A stretch of 8,126 bases of DNA, taken from contig CP070627.1 of the NCBI GenBank assembly GCA_020355945.1, positions 5,162,196 to 5,170,321 on the forward strand. The letters run 5' to 3'. Origin of the DNA: Candidatus Aminicenantota bacterium. GTDB lineage: Bacteria > Acidobacteriota > Aminicenantia > UBA2199. The translations under genes were made by a program, and so were the position numbers. This document shows positions 1 through 5,634 of this stretch, piece by piece; the first letter of the stretch is position 1, and each line of letters begins with the position of its first letter. A model generated the notes under the pieces. The model was given only the letters and a program-made list of their open reading frames with translations, was not told the DNA's origin and searched no databases.

Positions 1-1
1 A

Positions 2-430
2 AAACTGCCCCCCTGGACCCCCCGCAAAAACTTTTTATTATTTACATCACCCGTCACTCTTTACAAAACCGGGGACCTGGCCCGGTGGCTGGCGGATGGA
101 AATATTGAATTTTTAGGCCGGTTGGACTTCCAGGTAAAAATAAGAGGGATCAGGATAGAGACCGGTGAGATCGAGAGTCGATTGTTGAACCATGATGGAG
201 TAAAAGATGTGGTGGTGGAAGCAAAAGAGGTGAATACGGACAAATACCTGTGCGCTTACATCGTAACAAGTTCCCTTGCCATTCCTTTTTCGGAATTTGT
301 ATCACGGTTAAAAGAATATTTATCCGGGTTATTACCCCCTTATATGATACCCTCTTATTTTGTACAATTGGATAAAATGCCGCTGTTGTTCACTGGCAAA
401 GTAGACAGGAAAGCGCTCCCAAAACCAGGA
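2..430 (+). other. Adenylation domain 1, C-terminal part only
   Basis: This is the C-terminal end of an amino-acid-activating domain. Core A7 (YKTGDL, 62-79), core A8 (GRLDFQVKIRGIRIETGEIE, 116-175) and core A10 with its catalytic lysine (GKVDRKALP, 395-421; Lys codon 398-400) are visible. The substrate-pocket residues lie upstream of the window, so specificity cannot be predicted. Residues 1-20 do not look like the normal A6-A7 linker; they are translated from a C-rich dispersed repeat (10-33). Confidence 0.9.
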
Positions 431-3400
431 ATACAATTTCAGAAAGAGTATATATATACAGCACCCCGGGATGAATTGCAAGAGAAATTGCTAAAGATTT
501 GGATGCAGGTTTTGGGCAGGGACGCAGTGCACGTGTCTCCTGGTAATGGAGTAGAACATGTCCCTATAGGAATCGATATCAATTTTTTTGACATCGGCGG
601 GCATTCCTTAAAAGCGACTCAACTGGCATTTAAATTACAGGAAGAATTCCAGGTAAACATATCGTTGACAGAAATATTTAAACGGCCTACCATAAAGGCA
701 TTGGCCGAATATATAAAGGAAGGAAAGAAAGAAACATACGCTGCCATCGAGGCGGCAGAAGAAAGAGAATACTATGCATTGTCTTCAGCCCAACGGCGAT
801 TATATATTACGCAGCCAATGGAGAAGGATAACATCTCTTATAATATGCCGACGGCGTTGGAACTGGAAGGAGAACCGGAAAACAGTAAGCTAGAAAAGAC
901 ATTTAAGCAGTTGATAGAAAGACATGAGAGTTTAAGGACGTGTTTTGAAACAATAAATGAAACGCCTGTACAAAAAATACTTGAGCATGTAGAATTTGAA
1001 ATCGAATATTATGATTTAGCCACAGAGAACACAGAGGAAACAAGGGAGCTTGCCCCCTTGTCTAAAGACCCCGCAACTGGCAACTGGCAACTCGTAACCA
1101 GTACTATAAAGAACTTCATCCGTCCTTTTGATTTATTACGGGCACCTCTGCTTAGAGTCGGTTTGATAAAATTGAAAGAAACCATACACTTCCTCATGCT
1201 AGACATGCATCATATCATATCAGACGGCATTTCTGTCAATATATTTGTTAAAGAATTTATGTCGTTATATGGAGGAGAAGAATTAGAACCGTTACTGTTC
1301 CGGTACAAAGATTATTCGGAGTGGCAGAATAAAAGGAAGCATGGAGAATCGACCAAACAGCAGGAAAATTACTGGCTGAAGCAGTTTGGCAATCAAGGAG
1401 ATATCCCGGTATTGAATTTAGCAGTGGATTATGCGAGGCCGGCGATAAAAAACATTGAAGGAAATCGTGTGAGTTTCGAGATAGGAAAAGAAGATACCGG
1501 GGCATTAAAAGCCCTGGCATTGAAGGAAGATGTGACCCTTTATATGCTGCTGTTTTCTATCTATAATGTTTTTCTCTCTAAACTCAGCGGTCAGGAAGAC
1601 ATCATTGTCGGTACACCAACAGCCGGAAGGAGATATACCTACCTCCACCAGGTAATCGGCATGTTTGTAAACACGCTGGCGCTGCGGAATTATCCCGGAG
1701 GAGAGAAACGGTTTAACCTTTTCCTGGGGGAAGTAAAAGAACACAGCTTAGCGGCCTTTGATAACCAGGATTACCAGTATGACGACCTGGTAGAGCAGTT
1801 ATCGGTAAAGGGTTCCTTAACCAGGGATGTCGGCCGGAATCCCTTGTTTGATGTTATGTTTGCGTTACAGAATATGGAGAGACCAGGGCTGGAGATACCG
1901 GGGTTGAAAATAAAGCACTGTGAATACGAAAGCATCATGCAAACAGCGAAGTTCGATCTAACTTTAGTAGGATATGAATCGGGGCAAACGCTTTTTTTTA
2001 CGTTTGAATACCGGACAACACTTTTTAAAAAAGAGACCATCGAACGGTTTAGCCGCTATTTCAAGGAATTGGTGTCAATCATACCAGGGGCGCTTGAACG
2101 AAAAATAGCGGATATAGAGATAATCCCCGGTGAAGAGAAGAAGCGGATATTGTATGAATTTAACGATACGACAGCGGACTATCCGGCGGGCAAGGCAATC
2201 CATCAGTTGTTTGAAGAACAGGTGGAGAGAACCCCGGACAATATAGCACTTATAGGAGAAAAATTACAAATTACAAATTACAAATTACAAAAAAATTACA
2301 AATTACAAATTACAAATTACAAACAAAATGGTGCTCTTCGGGCTGATTTAAACGCCGTTGGCGGGATGCATCTTTCTTATGGGGAATTGAATAAAAAAGC
2401 CGGTCAATTGGCAGAGGTATTAAAAGAGAAAGATGTGTTGGCTGATACTATTATTGGCATCATGGTGGAGCGGTCTATTGAGACAATCATTAGCCTATTG
2501 GGGATTTTAAAAGTGGGCGGCGTTTATTTGCCTATTGACCCGGATTACCCGGAAGAACGGAAACAATATATGCTAAAAGACAGCGGTGCTAAAATTCTTT
2601 TAACAAAGCAGGATATCGCGATTACCTTTTCGCCGGAGGCGTTTAATAATCGCCCGAAGGGCACATCTTCGTTTGGAATTTGGAATTTGGAATTTGGAAT
2701 TTCCCCCTTCCAGGGGGGCCAACTGGCTTACATCATCTACACCTCCGGAACTACAGGGAAACCCAAAGGCGTGATAGTGGAACATGGTTCGTTGGTCAAT
2801 CTTTGCTGTTGGCACAACCGGTATTTCAATGTGATGGAATCGGACCGGGCCTCCCAGTATGCCAGTATCGGATTTGATGCCTCTGTATGGGAAATATTTC
2901 CTTACCTGGTCAAGGGAGTGCCGTTACACATCATCAGCGACCGAGTGAAATACGATATCCAGGCAGTAAATGCTTATTTTGAGCGTCATCACATCACCAT
3001 TGCTTTTTTACCTACACCGGTATGCGAGCAATTTATGGAAATTGAAAATCATTCTTTACGGATATTGTTGACAGGGGGAGATAAACTGCACACCTATAAG
3101 CAGGGGAACTATGATTTGTATAACAATTACGGCCCCACGGAAAACACGGTAGTGACAACTTCCTGTCCGGTTGAGCCTTACATTGATAATATTCCTATTG
3201 GAAAGCCCATCCATAACAACCAGGTTTATATTTTGAATAAAGCTAGTATGTATTTGCAGCCAATAGGCGTGCCTGGAGAGTTATGTATCGCAGGCCGCAG
3301 CCTGGCCAGGGGGTACCTTAATGACCCGGAATTAACCGCAGAAAAATTTTTCTCTGTTTCCTATAGGTCTTATAGGTCCTATATGTCCTATATTTACCGA

Positions 3401-5488
3401 ACCGGGGACCTGGCCCGGTGGCTGCCGGATGGAAATATCCAATTCCTGGGCAGGATAGACAGCCAGGTTAAAATAAGGGGAACCAGGATAGAGCTGGGAG
3501 AGATAGAGAGTCAATTGCTGACCCATGAGGGGGTAAAAGAGGCCGTTGTCATAACAGTTCATCATGAAGGCACACGCACCATCACTGGGAGCCGAGGGGA
3601 TCTATGTGCTTACGTTGTTCCCAGCGTCCCTGGCTTAAGTATCCGGGAATTAAAAGAATATTTAAGGGGAAAATTACCTGCGGCCATGATCCCGTTGTAT
3701 TTTGTGCAACTGGAGAAGATGCCTTTAACCCCTGGCGGCAAAGTGGACAGGAACGCCTTACCTGCCCCCACATCGGCAGCCATCCGGGACGAGTATGAAG
3801 TAACAAAAGCTCCGGGGACAGAAATCGAAAAACGTCTTGCAGATGCATGGCAGGAGGTGCTGGGTATTGAAGAGATCGGCATTGATGAGGATTTTTTCGA
3901 GGCCGGGGGGGATTCCATAAAAGCAATACAGGTTTCCGCACGACTGCTTCAATATGGATTAAAAATGGAAATCAGCGATTTATTAGCCAATCCTACTATT
4001 AAGCAGTTGGGCCAATATATCAAGAGAACAGACAACTGCCGTGTCCCGGACCAGGGAACCGTGGAAGGGAAAGTTCCATTAACACCCATACAAAAATGGT
4101 TTTTTAGAAATAATTTTACCCACAGTCACCATTTTAACCAGTCAGTCATGATATACAGGAAAGTAGGATTTGATGAAAGTTTTTTAAGACAATTATTCGC
4201 AAAAATAGTGGCCCATCACGATGCCTTGCGAATGGTATATCAAGAAGAAGAGAATGGTATTGTCCAGTGGAACAGGGGACTGGAAGGGCCATTGTTCGAT
4301 CTCAAGATAATGGATTTAAAAGACAGCATAGATATTGCTGCTGAAATAGAAAACGCAGCCAATAAGATACAAAGGACCATCGATTTAGAGACAGGGCCCC
4401 TGGTGCAGTTGGGACTCTTTAAGACAAACGCTGGAGATCATCTATTGATAGTCATACATCACCTGGTGGCGGACGGTGTTTCCTGGCGGATATTACTGGA
4501 GGACATTGCCGCCGGTTACAGTCAACTGGAAAAAGGAGAAAAGATCGTACTCCAGGAGAAAACCGATTCTTTCCGGTACTGGTCGCAAAAACTGCTGGAA
4601 TATTCCGAAAGTAAAACGCTGCTAAGAGAGTTGGAATATTGGCGAACAGTGGAGGAAACAGGAATTTGCAATCTTCCCCAGGATTTTGAAAAGACGGATG
4701 AAAAAGAAAAAACCAACGCCAGCACTGGTGAGATTGTCACCATGAATTTAGATGAAAAGGATACCGAAACCTTATTGAAAGAGGTGAACCAGGCCTATAA
4801 TACGGAGATAAACGATATATTACTCACTGGCTTAGGAATAGCTGTAAAGGAGTGGTCAGGAATTGAAAAACCAGTCATCAACCTGGAAGGCCACGGAAGA
4901 GAGAACATCATTGCAGGTGTTGATATCAGCCGGACTATCGGCTGGTTTACCTGCCAATTTCCTGTAGTGCTGGATATGAGTCGATGGGAAGACCTTTCCT
5001 ATGGGATAAAGTTTGTCAAAGAAACATTAAGAAAAATTCCCAATAAAGGTATCGGATATGGCATATTAAGATATTTAACCCCTTCGGGAAAAAGAGAAGG
5101 ATTAACCTTTGAGATAGAGCCGGAAATAAGTTTTAATTACCTGGGCCAGTTTGATCGGGGAAATAGAAACGGTATTTTTAAGATATCCCAAATGAAGATG
5201 GGAGATACGGTAAGCCCTCAGTCAGAAAGGACTCATGCCCTTAATATTAGTGGAATAATAACGGAAGGGAAATTAAGGCTGATCTTTAACTATAACAAAT
5301 ATGAGTATAGAAGATTTAACATTGAAAAATTAGTTGACGGTTTTCAATCACATTTACTAAAAATTATCCACCACTGTGCCAAAAAAGAAGATAGAGAATT
5401 GACTCCTGTGGACATGAAATATTCCAAACTTACCATGGAAAAATTGGAGGAATTGGAAGATAGGGTCAGTGGAATCGATTTTGATTAA
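2..5488 (+). CDS. Non-ribosomal peptide synthetase, 5'-truncated by the window edge: (A)-PCP-C-A(Leu)-PCP-E
   Basis: Multimodular cytoplasmic NRPS subunit that adds one residue of unknown identity and then D-leucine to a peptide held on carrier-protein phosphopantetheine arms. The frame is open from nt 2, giving 1828 visible residues to the TAA at 5486-5488; the true start lies upstream. The TTG at 122 is an internal leucine inside core A8, not a start. Domains by visible residue: end of an adenylation domain 1-145 (YKTGDL 21-26, GKVDRKALP 132-140); carrier 155-238 (GGHSL, Ser202); condensation 257-710 (HHIISDG 403-409); complete adenylation domain 730-1260; carrier 1265-1340 (GGDSI, Ser1305); epimerisation domain 1355-1790; C-terminal docking tail to 1828. 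All catalytic motifs look intact. Translated short repeats interrupt the condensation and adenylation domains in variable loops without breaking the frame. The next gene, 146 bp downstream, begins with a matching condensation domain. No thioesterase is present, so this is an internal subunit. Confidence 0.95.
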   Translation, partial: KLPPWTPRKNFLLFTSPVTLYKTGDLARWLADGNIEFLGRLDFQVKIRGIRIETGEIESRLLNHDGVKDVVVEAKEVNTDKYLCAYIVTSSLAIPFSEFVSRLKEYLSGLLPPYMIPSYFVQLDKMPLLFTGKVDRKALPKPGIQFQKEYIYTAPRDELQEKLLKIWMQVLGRDAVHVSPGNGVEHVPIGIDINFFDIGGHSLKATQLAFKLQEEFQVNISLTEIFKRPTIKALAEYIKEGKKETYAAIEAAEEREYYALSSAQRRLYITQPMEKDNISYNMPTALELEGEPENSKLEKTFKQLIERHESLRTCFETINETPVQKILEHVEFEIEYYDLATENTEETRELAPLSKDPATGNWQLVTSTIKNFIRPFDLLRAPLLRVGLIKLKETIHFLMLDMHHIISDGISVNIFVKEFMSLYGGEELEPLLFRYKDYSEWQNKRKHGESTKQQENYWLKQFGNQGDIPVLNLAVDYARPAIKNIEGNRVSFEIGKEDTGALKALALKEDVTLYMLLFSIYNVFLSKLSGQEDIIVGTPTAGRRYTYLHQVIGMFVNTLALRNYPGGEKRFNLFLGEVKEHSLAAFDNQDYQYDDLVEQLSVKGSLTRDVGRNPLFDVMFALQNMERPGLEIPGLKIKHCEYESIMQTAKFDLTLVGYESGQTLFFTFEYRTTLFKKETIERFSRYFKELVSIIPGALERKIADIEIIPGEEKKRILYEFNDTTADYPAGKAIHQLFEEQVERTPDNIALIGEKLQITNYKLQKNYKLQITNYKQNGALRADLNAVGGMHLSYGELNKKAGQLAEVLKEKDVLADTIIGIMVERSIETIISLLGILKVGGVYLPIDPDYPEERKQYMLKDSGAKILLTKQDIAITFSPEAFNNRPKGTSSFGIWNLEFGISPFQGGQLAYIIYTSGTTGKPKGVIVEHGSLVNLCCWHNRYFNVMESDRASQYASIGFDASVWEIFPYLVKGVPLHIISDRVKYDIQAVNAYFERHHITIAFLPTPVCEQFMEIENHSLRILLTGGDKLHTYKQGNYDLYNNYGPTENTVVTTSCPVEPYIDNIPIGKPIHNNQVYILNKASMYLQPIGVPGELCIAGRSLARGYLNDPELTAEKFFSVSYRSYRSYMSYIYRTGDLARWLPDGNIQFLGRIDSQVKIRGTRIELGEIESQLLTHEGVKEAVVITVHHEGTRTITGSRGDLCAYVVPSVPGLSIRELKEYLRGKLPAAMIPLYFVQLEKMPLTPGGKVDRNALPAPTSAAIRDEYEVTKAPGTEIEKRLADAWQEVLGIEEIGIDEDFFEAGGDSIKAIQVSARLLQYGLKMEISDLLANPTIKQLGQYIKRTDNCRVPDQGTVEGKVPLTPIQKWFFRNNFTHSHHFNQSVMIYRKVGFDESFLRQLFAKIVAHHDALRMVYQEEENGIVQWNRGLEGPLFDLKIMDLKDSIDIAAEIENAANKIQRTIDLETGPLVQLGLFKTNAGDHLLIVIHHLVADGVSWRILLEDIAAGYSQLEKGEKIVLQEKTDSFRYWSQKLLEYSESKTLLRELEYWRTVEETGICNLPQDFEKTDEKEKTNASTGEIVTMNLDEKDTETLLKEVNQAYNTEINDILLTGLGIAVKEWSGIEKPVINLEGHGRENIIAGVDISRTIGWFTCQFPVVLDMSRWEDLSYGIKFVKETLRKIPNKGIGYGILRYLTPSGKREGLTFEIEPEISFNYLGQFDRGNRNGIFKISQMKMGDTVSPQSERTHALNISGIITEGKLRLIFNYNKYEYRRFNIEKLVDGFQSHLLKIIHHCAKKEDRELTPVDMKYSKLTMEKLEELEDRVSGIDFD
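10..33 (-). repeat. C-rich dispersed repeat, coding copy
   Basis: CCCCTGGACCCCCC followed by GCAAAAACTT. The reverse complement of 5506-5530 is the same sequence with one extra T between the C-run and GCAAAAA (24 of 25 positions). This copy is translated (PWTPRKNFL) in the A6-A7 linker of the first A domain. Confidence 0.8.
450..715 (+). other. Peptidyl carrier protein domain 1
   Basis: Carrier domain with the phosphopantetheine motif FFDIGGHSLKATQL; the modified serine codon is 605-607. GGHSL is the usual form for a carrier that feeds a condensation domain directly, which is what follows. The loop between the first helix (KIWMQVLG) and IGIDINFF is roughly ten residues longer than in most carriers (about 518-568, containing SPGNGVEHVP). 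Confidence 0.9.
770..2140 (+). other. Condensation domain, LCL type
   Basis: Forms the peptide bond between the residue on carrier 1 and leucine on carrier 2. It opens with YALSSAQRRLYI, has RHESLRTCF as core C2 and HHIISDG as the catalytic core C3 (1208-1228), followed by VGTPTAGRR, VIGMFVNTLALR and a YQYDDLVEQL segment. SxAQxRLY plus RHExLRTxF is the usual signature of domains accepting an L-configured donor, consistent with no epimerisation domain upstream. An insertion built from short repeats (about 1021-1103) lies between C2 and C3. Confidence 0.88.
1021..1097 (+). repeat. Composite short-repeat insertion in the condensation domain
   Basis: In order: CACAGAGAA/CACAGAGGA (1021-1038), an inverted repeat ACAAGGG...CCCTTGT (1040-1046 with 1055-1061, 8-nt loop), and heptamers CAACTGG, CAACTGG, CAACTCG (1074-1094). 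It is translated in frame (ENTEETRELAPLSKDPATGNWQL) just before the FIRPFDL segment of the domain. Confidence 0.75.
2261..2320 (+). repeat. AAATTAC heptamer array, 4 + 4 copies
   Basis: Four perfect AAATTAC units (2261-2288), AAAA (2289-2292), then four more perfect units (2293-2320). Total 60 bp, so it keeps frame. It is translated as repeats of the heptapeptide KLQITNY between the strand IALIG and core A1 of the leucine A domain. Confidence 0.95.
2331..2363 (+). repeat. Double-hairpin repeat core, copy A
   Basis: GTGCTCTTCGGGC, TGATTT, AAACGCC, GTT, GGCG. The second half is a perfect CGCC/GGCG stem with a 3-nt loop (2353-2363); the first is GCTC/GGGC with one G-T pair. It is homologous to copies at 2631-2664 (inverted) and 7168-7201, and follows the AAATTAC array after 10 bp. 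Confidence 0.8.
2631..2664 (-). repeat. Double-hairpin repeat core, copy B (inverted)
   Basis: Read on the minus strand: GTGCCCTTCGGGC, GATTATT, AAACGCC, TCC, GGCG. Both hairpins are perfect (GCCC/GGGC at 2652-2662, CGCC/GGCG at 2631-2641). It lies 7 bp from the TTTGGAA array on its plus-strand right side, the same architecture as copy C but reversed. Confidence 0.82.
2672..2702 (-). repeat. TTTGGAA heptamer array, 4 copies
   Basis: Four perfect TTTGGAA units plus TTT, translated FGIWNLEFGI, located before core A3 of the leucine A domain. It is the reverse complement of the array at 7131-7161. It runs into CCCCC-TTCCA-GGGGG, a 5-bp inverted repeat at 2703-2717. Confidence 0.95.
3362..3397 (+). 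repeat. TATAGGTCC nonamer array, 3 to 4 copies
   Basis: Units TATAGGTCT, TATAGGTCC, TATATGTCC and a degenerate TATATTTAC. A 9-bp unit preserves frame, giving YRS-YRS-YMS-YIY directly before the A7 motif YRTGDL. It occupies the A6-A7 linker, the same site as the C-rich repeat in the first A domain. Confidence 0.85.
3800..4025 (+). other. Peptidyl carrier protein domain 2, E-domain-associated type
   Basis: Carrier domain with FFEAGGDSIKAIQV; the phosphopantetheine serine codon is 3914-3916. GGDSI in place of GGHSL is the known signature of carriers that present their substrate to an epimerisation domain, and such a domain follows immediately. Confidence 0.92.
4060..5380 (+). other. Epimerisation domain (L-Leu to D-Leu predicted)
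   Basis: Racemises the alpha carbon of the aminoacyl or peptidyl group on carrier 2. It starts with VPLTPIQKWFF and HHFNQSV. Motifs in order: HHLVADGVSWRILLEDI (4457 onward; second His codon 4460-4462), EGHGRE with the conserved glutamate (4886-4903), RTIGWFTCQFPV (from 4931), KGIGYGILRYL, and FNYLGQF (5132-5152). These are the family's E2-E7 motifs, and both general acid/base residues are present, so the domain should be active. The only short-repeat-free large domains of the window are this one and the condensation domain of the next gene. Confidence 0.93.
5384..5485 (+). other. C-terminal docking (COM donor-like) tail
   Basis: After the E domain, the last ~34 residues (DRELTPVDMKYSKLTMEKLEELEDRVSGIDFD) follow the pattern typical of donor communication-mediating regions at the C-terminus of epimerisation domains: TPxD, a short linker, then a charged amphipathic helix. 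The likely partner is the N-terminus of the next protein. This rests on pattern and position only. Confidence 0.6.
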
Positions 5489-5505
5489 GGAACCTTGTTA
5501 ATAAG

Positions 5506-5530
5506 AAGTTTTTGCAGGGGGGTCCAGGGG
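5506..5530 (+). repeat. C-rich dispersed repeat, intergenic copy (inverted)
   Basis: AAGTTTTTGCAGGGGGG then TCCAGGGG; reverse-complementary to nt 10-33 apart from one single-base indel. It lies 17 bp after the stop of gene 1. Confidence 0.8.
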
Positions 5531-5545
5531 CCCCTCGGCGAGGGG
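5531..5545. repeat. GC-rich hairpin CCCCTC-GGC-GAGGGG
   Basis: Perfect 6-bp stem with a 3-nt loop directly after the intergenic C-rich repeat. No T-run follows on either strand, so it is more likely an RNA processing or stability element, or part of a repeat, than a terminator. Confidence 0.6.
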
Positions 5546-5556
5546 AGCCTAAAATT

Positions 5557-5570
5557 GCAAAGTGCTTTGC
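5557..5570. repeat. Hairpin GCAAA-GTGC-TTTGC
   Basis: Inverted repeat GCAAAG/CTTTGC; allowing a 4-nt loop (GTGC) the stem is 5 bp. It separates the GC hairpin from the ATGCGCC array. Confidence 0.5.
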
Positions 5571-5580
5571 CCCATCCGCT

Positions 5581-5607
5581 ATGCGCCATGCGCCATGCGC
5601 AATGCTC
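5581..5607 (+). repeat. ATGCGCC heptamer array, about 3 copies
   Basis: ATGCGCC, ATGCGCC, ATGCGCA and a degenerate ATGCTC. It is the only heptamer array of the window outside coding sequence, and lies about 20 bp before the ribosome binding site of gene 2. Confidence 0.85.
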
Positions 5608-5623
5608 TCGCCCCCTGGCCGCC

Positions 5624-5628
5624 GGAGG
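5624..5628 (+). promoter_or_regulatory. Ribosome binding site of the second NRPS gene
   Basis: A perfect GGAGG (GGAGGT) lies 6 nt before the ATG at 5635-5637. An in-frame TAA at 5629-5631 overlaps the region just behind it, so the coding frame cannot extend upstream and this ATG is the first possible start. This fixes the start of the second gene. Confidence 0.9.
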
Positions 5629-5634
5629 TAAAAA

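Larger units (their letters stand above)
2190..3780 (+). other. Adenylation domain 2, predicted leucine-activating
   Basis: Activates an amino acid as the acyl-adenylate and loads it on carrier 2. Visible cores: A1 LSYGELNKKA (2372 onward), A2 LGILKVGGVYLPIDPDYP, A3 YTSGTTGKPKG (2738-2770), A4 FDASVWEIF (from 2873), A5 YGPTENTV (3128-3151), A7 YRTGDL (3395-3412), A8 (3449-3508), A10 GGKVDRNALP (Lys 3740-3742). Aligning A4-A5 by eye to the GrsA pocket gives D959, A960, W963, F1002, L1023, G1025, N1042, V1050, V1051 and K1247, that is DAWFLGNVVK, which I recall as a classical leucine code. Three repeat-derived insertions sit before A1 (2261-2363), before A3 (2631-2717) and between A6 and A7 (3362-3397). 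Confidence 0.88.
5489..5634. other. Intergenic region rich in repeats and hairpins
   Basis: The 146-bp gap between two co-oriented NRPS genes holds, in order: an inverted copy of the C-rich dispersed repeat (5506-5530), a GC hairpin (5531-5545), a second hairpin (5557-5570), an ATGCGCC heptamer array (5581-5601) and the ribosome binding site of gene 2 (5624-5628). No U-tract follows either hairpin, so an intrinsic terminator is not supported; read-through from gene 1 to gene 2 is the simplest reading. No convincing promoter is seen. Confidence 0.75.

Noticed and set aside
122..124. TTG at 122 as the start codon of the first gene
   Set aside because: The frame is open back to nt 2 and upstream codons encode the A7-A8 motifs YKTGDLARW and GRLDFQVKIRG, which this TTG would split.
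2261..2363. Pseudogene or frameshift at the low-complexity tract
   Set aside because: Frame and A-domain motifs continue intact on both sides with no stop; the tract is an in-frame insertion.
2600..2815. Minus-strand open frame over the TTTGGAA array
   Set aside because: Open because TTTGGAA is stop-free in every frame on both strands; it is antisense to core A3.
3582..3952. Overlapping minus-strand open frames of 64-119 codons
   Set aside because: They lie antisense to conserved A10 and carrier motifs; shadows of the NRPS frame with no independent support.
5334..5370. TTGACG with a downstream AT-rich stretch as a promoter for gene 2
   Set aside because: It lies inside the epimerisation-domain coding region, has no clear -10 at proper spacing, and such matches are expected by chance.
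5531..5570. Rho-independent terminator after the first gene
   Set aside because: Hairpins exist but no T-run follows on the plus strand, and the downstream gene continues the same pathway.
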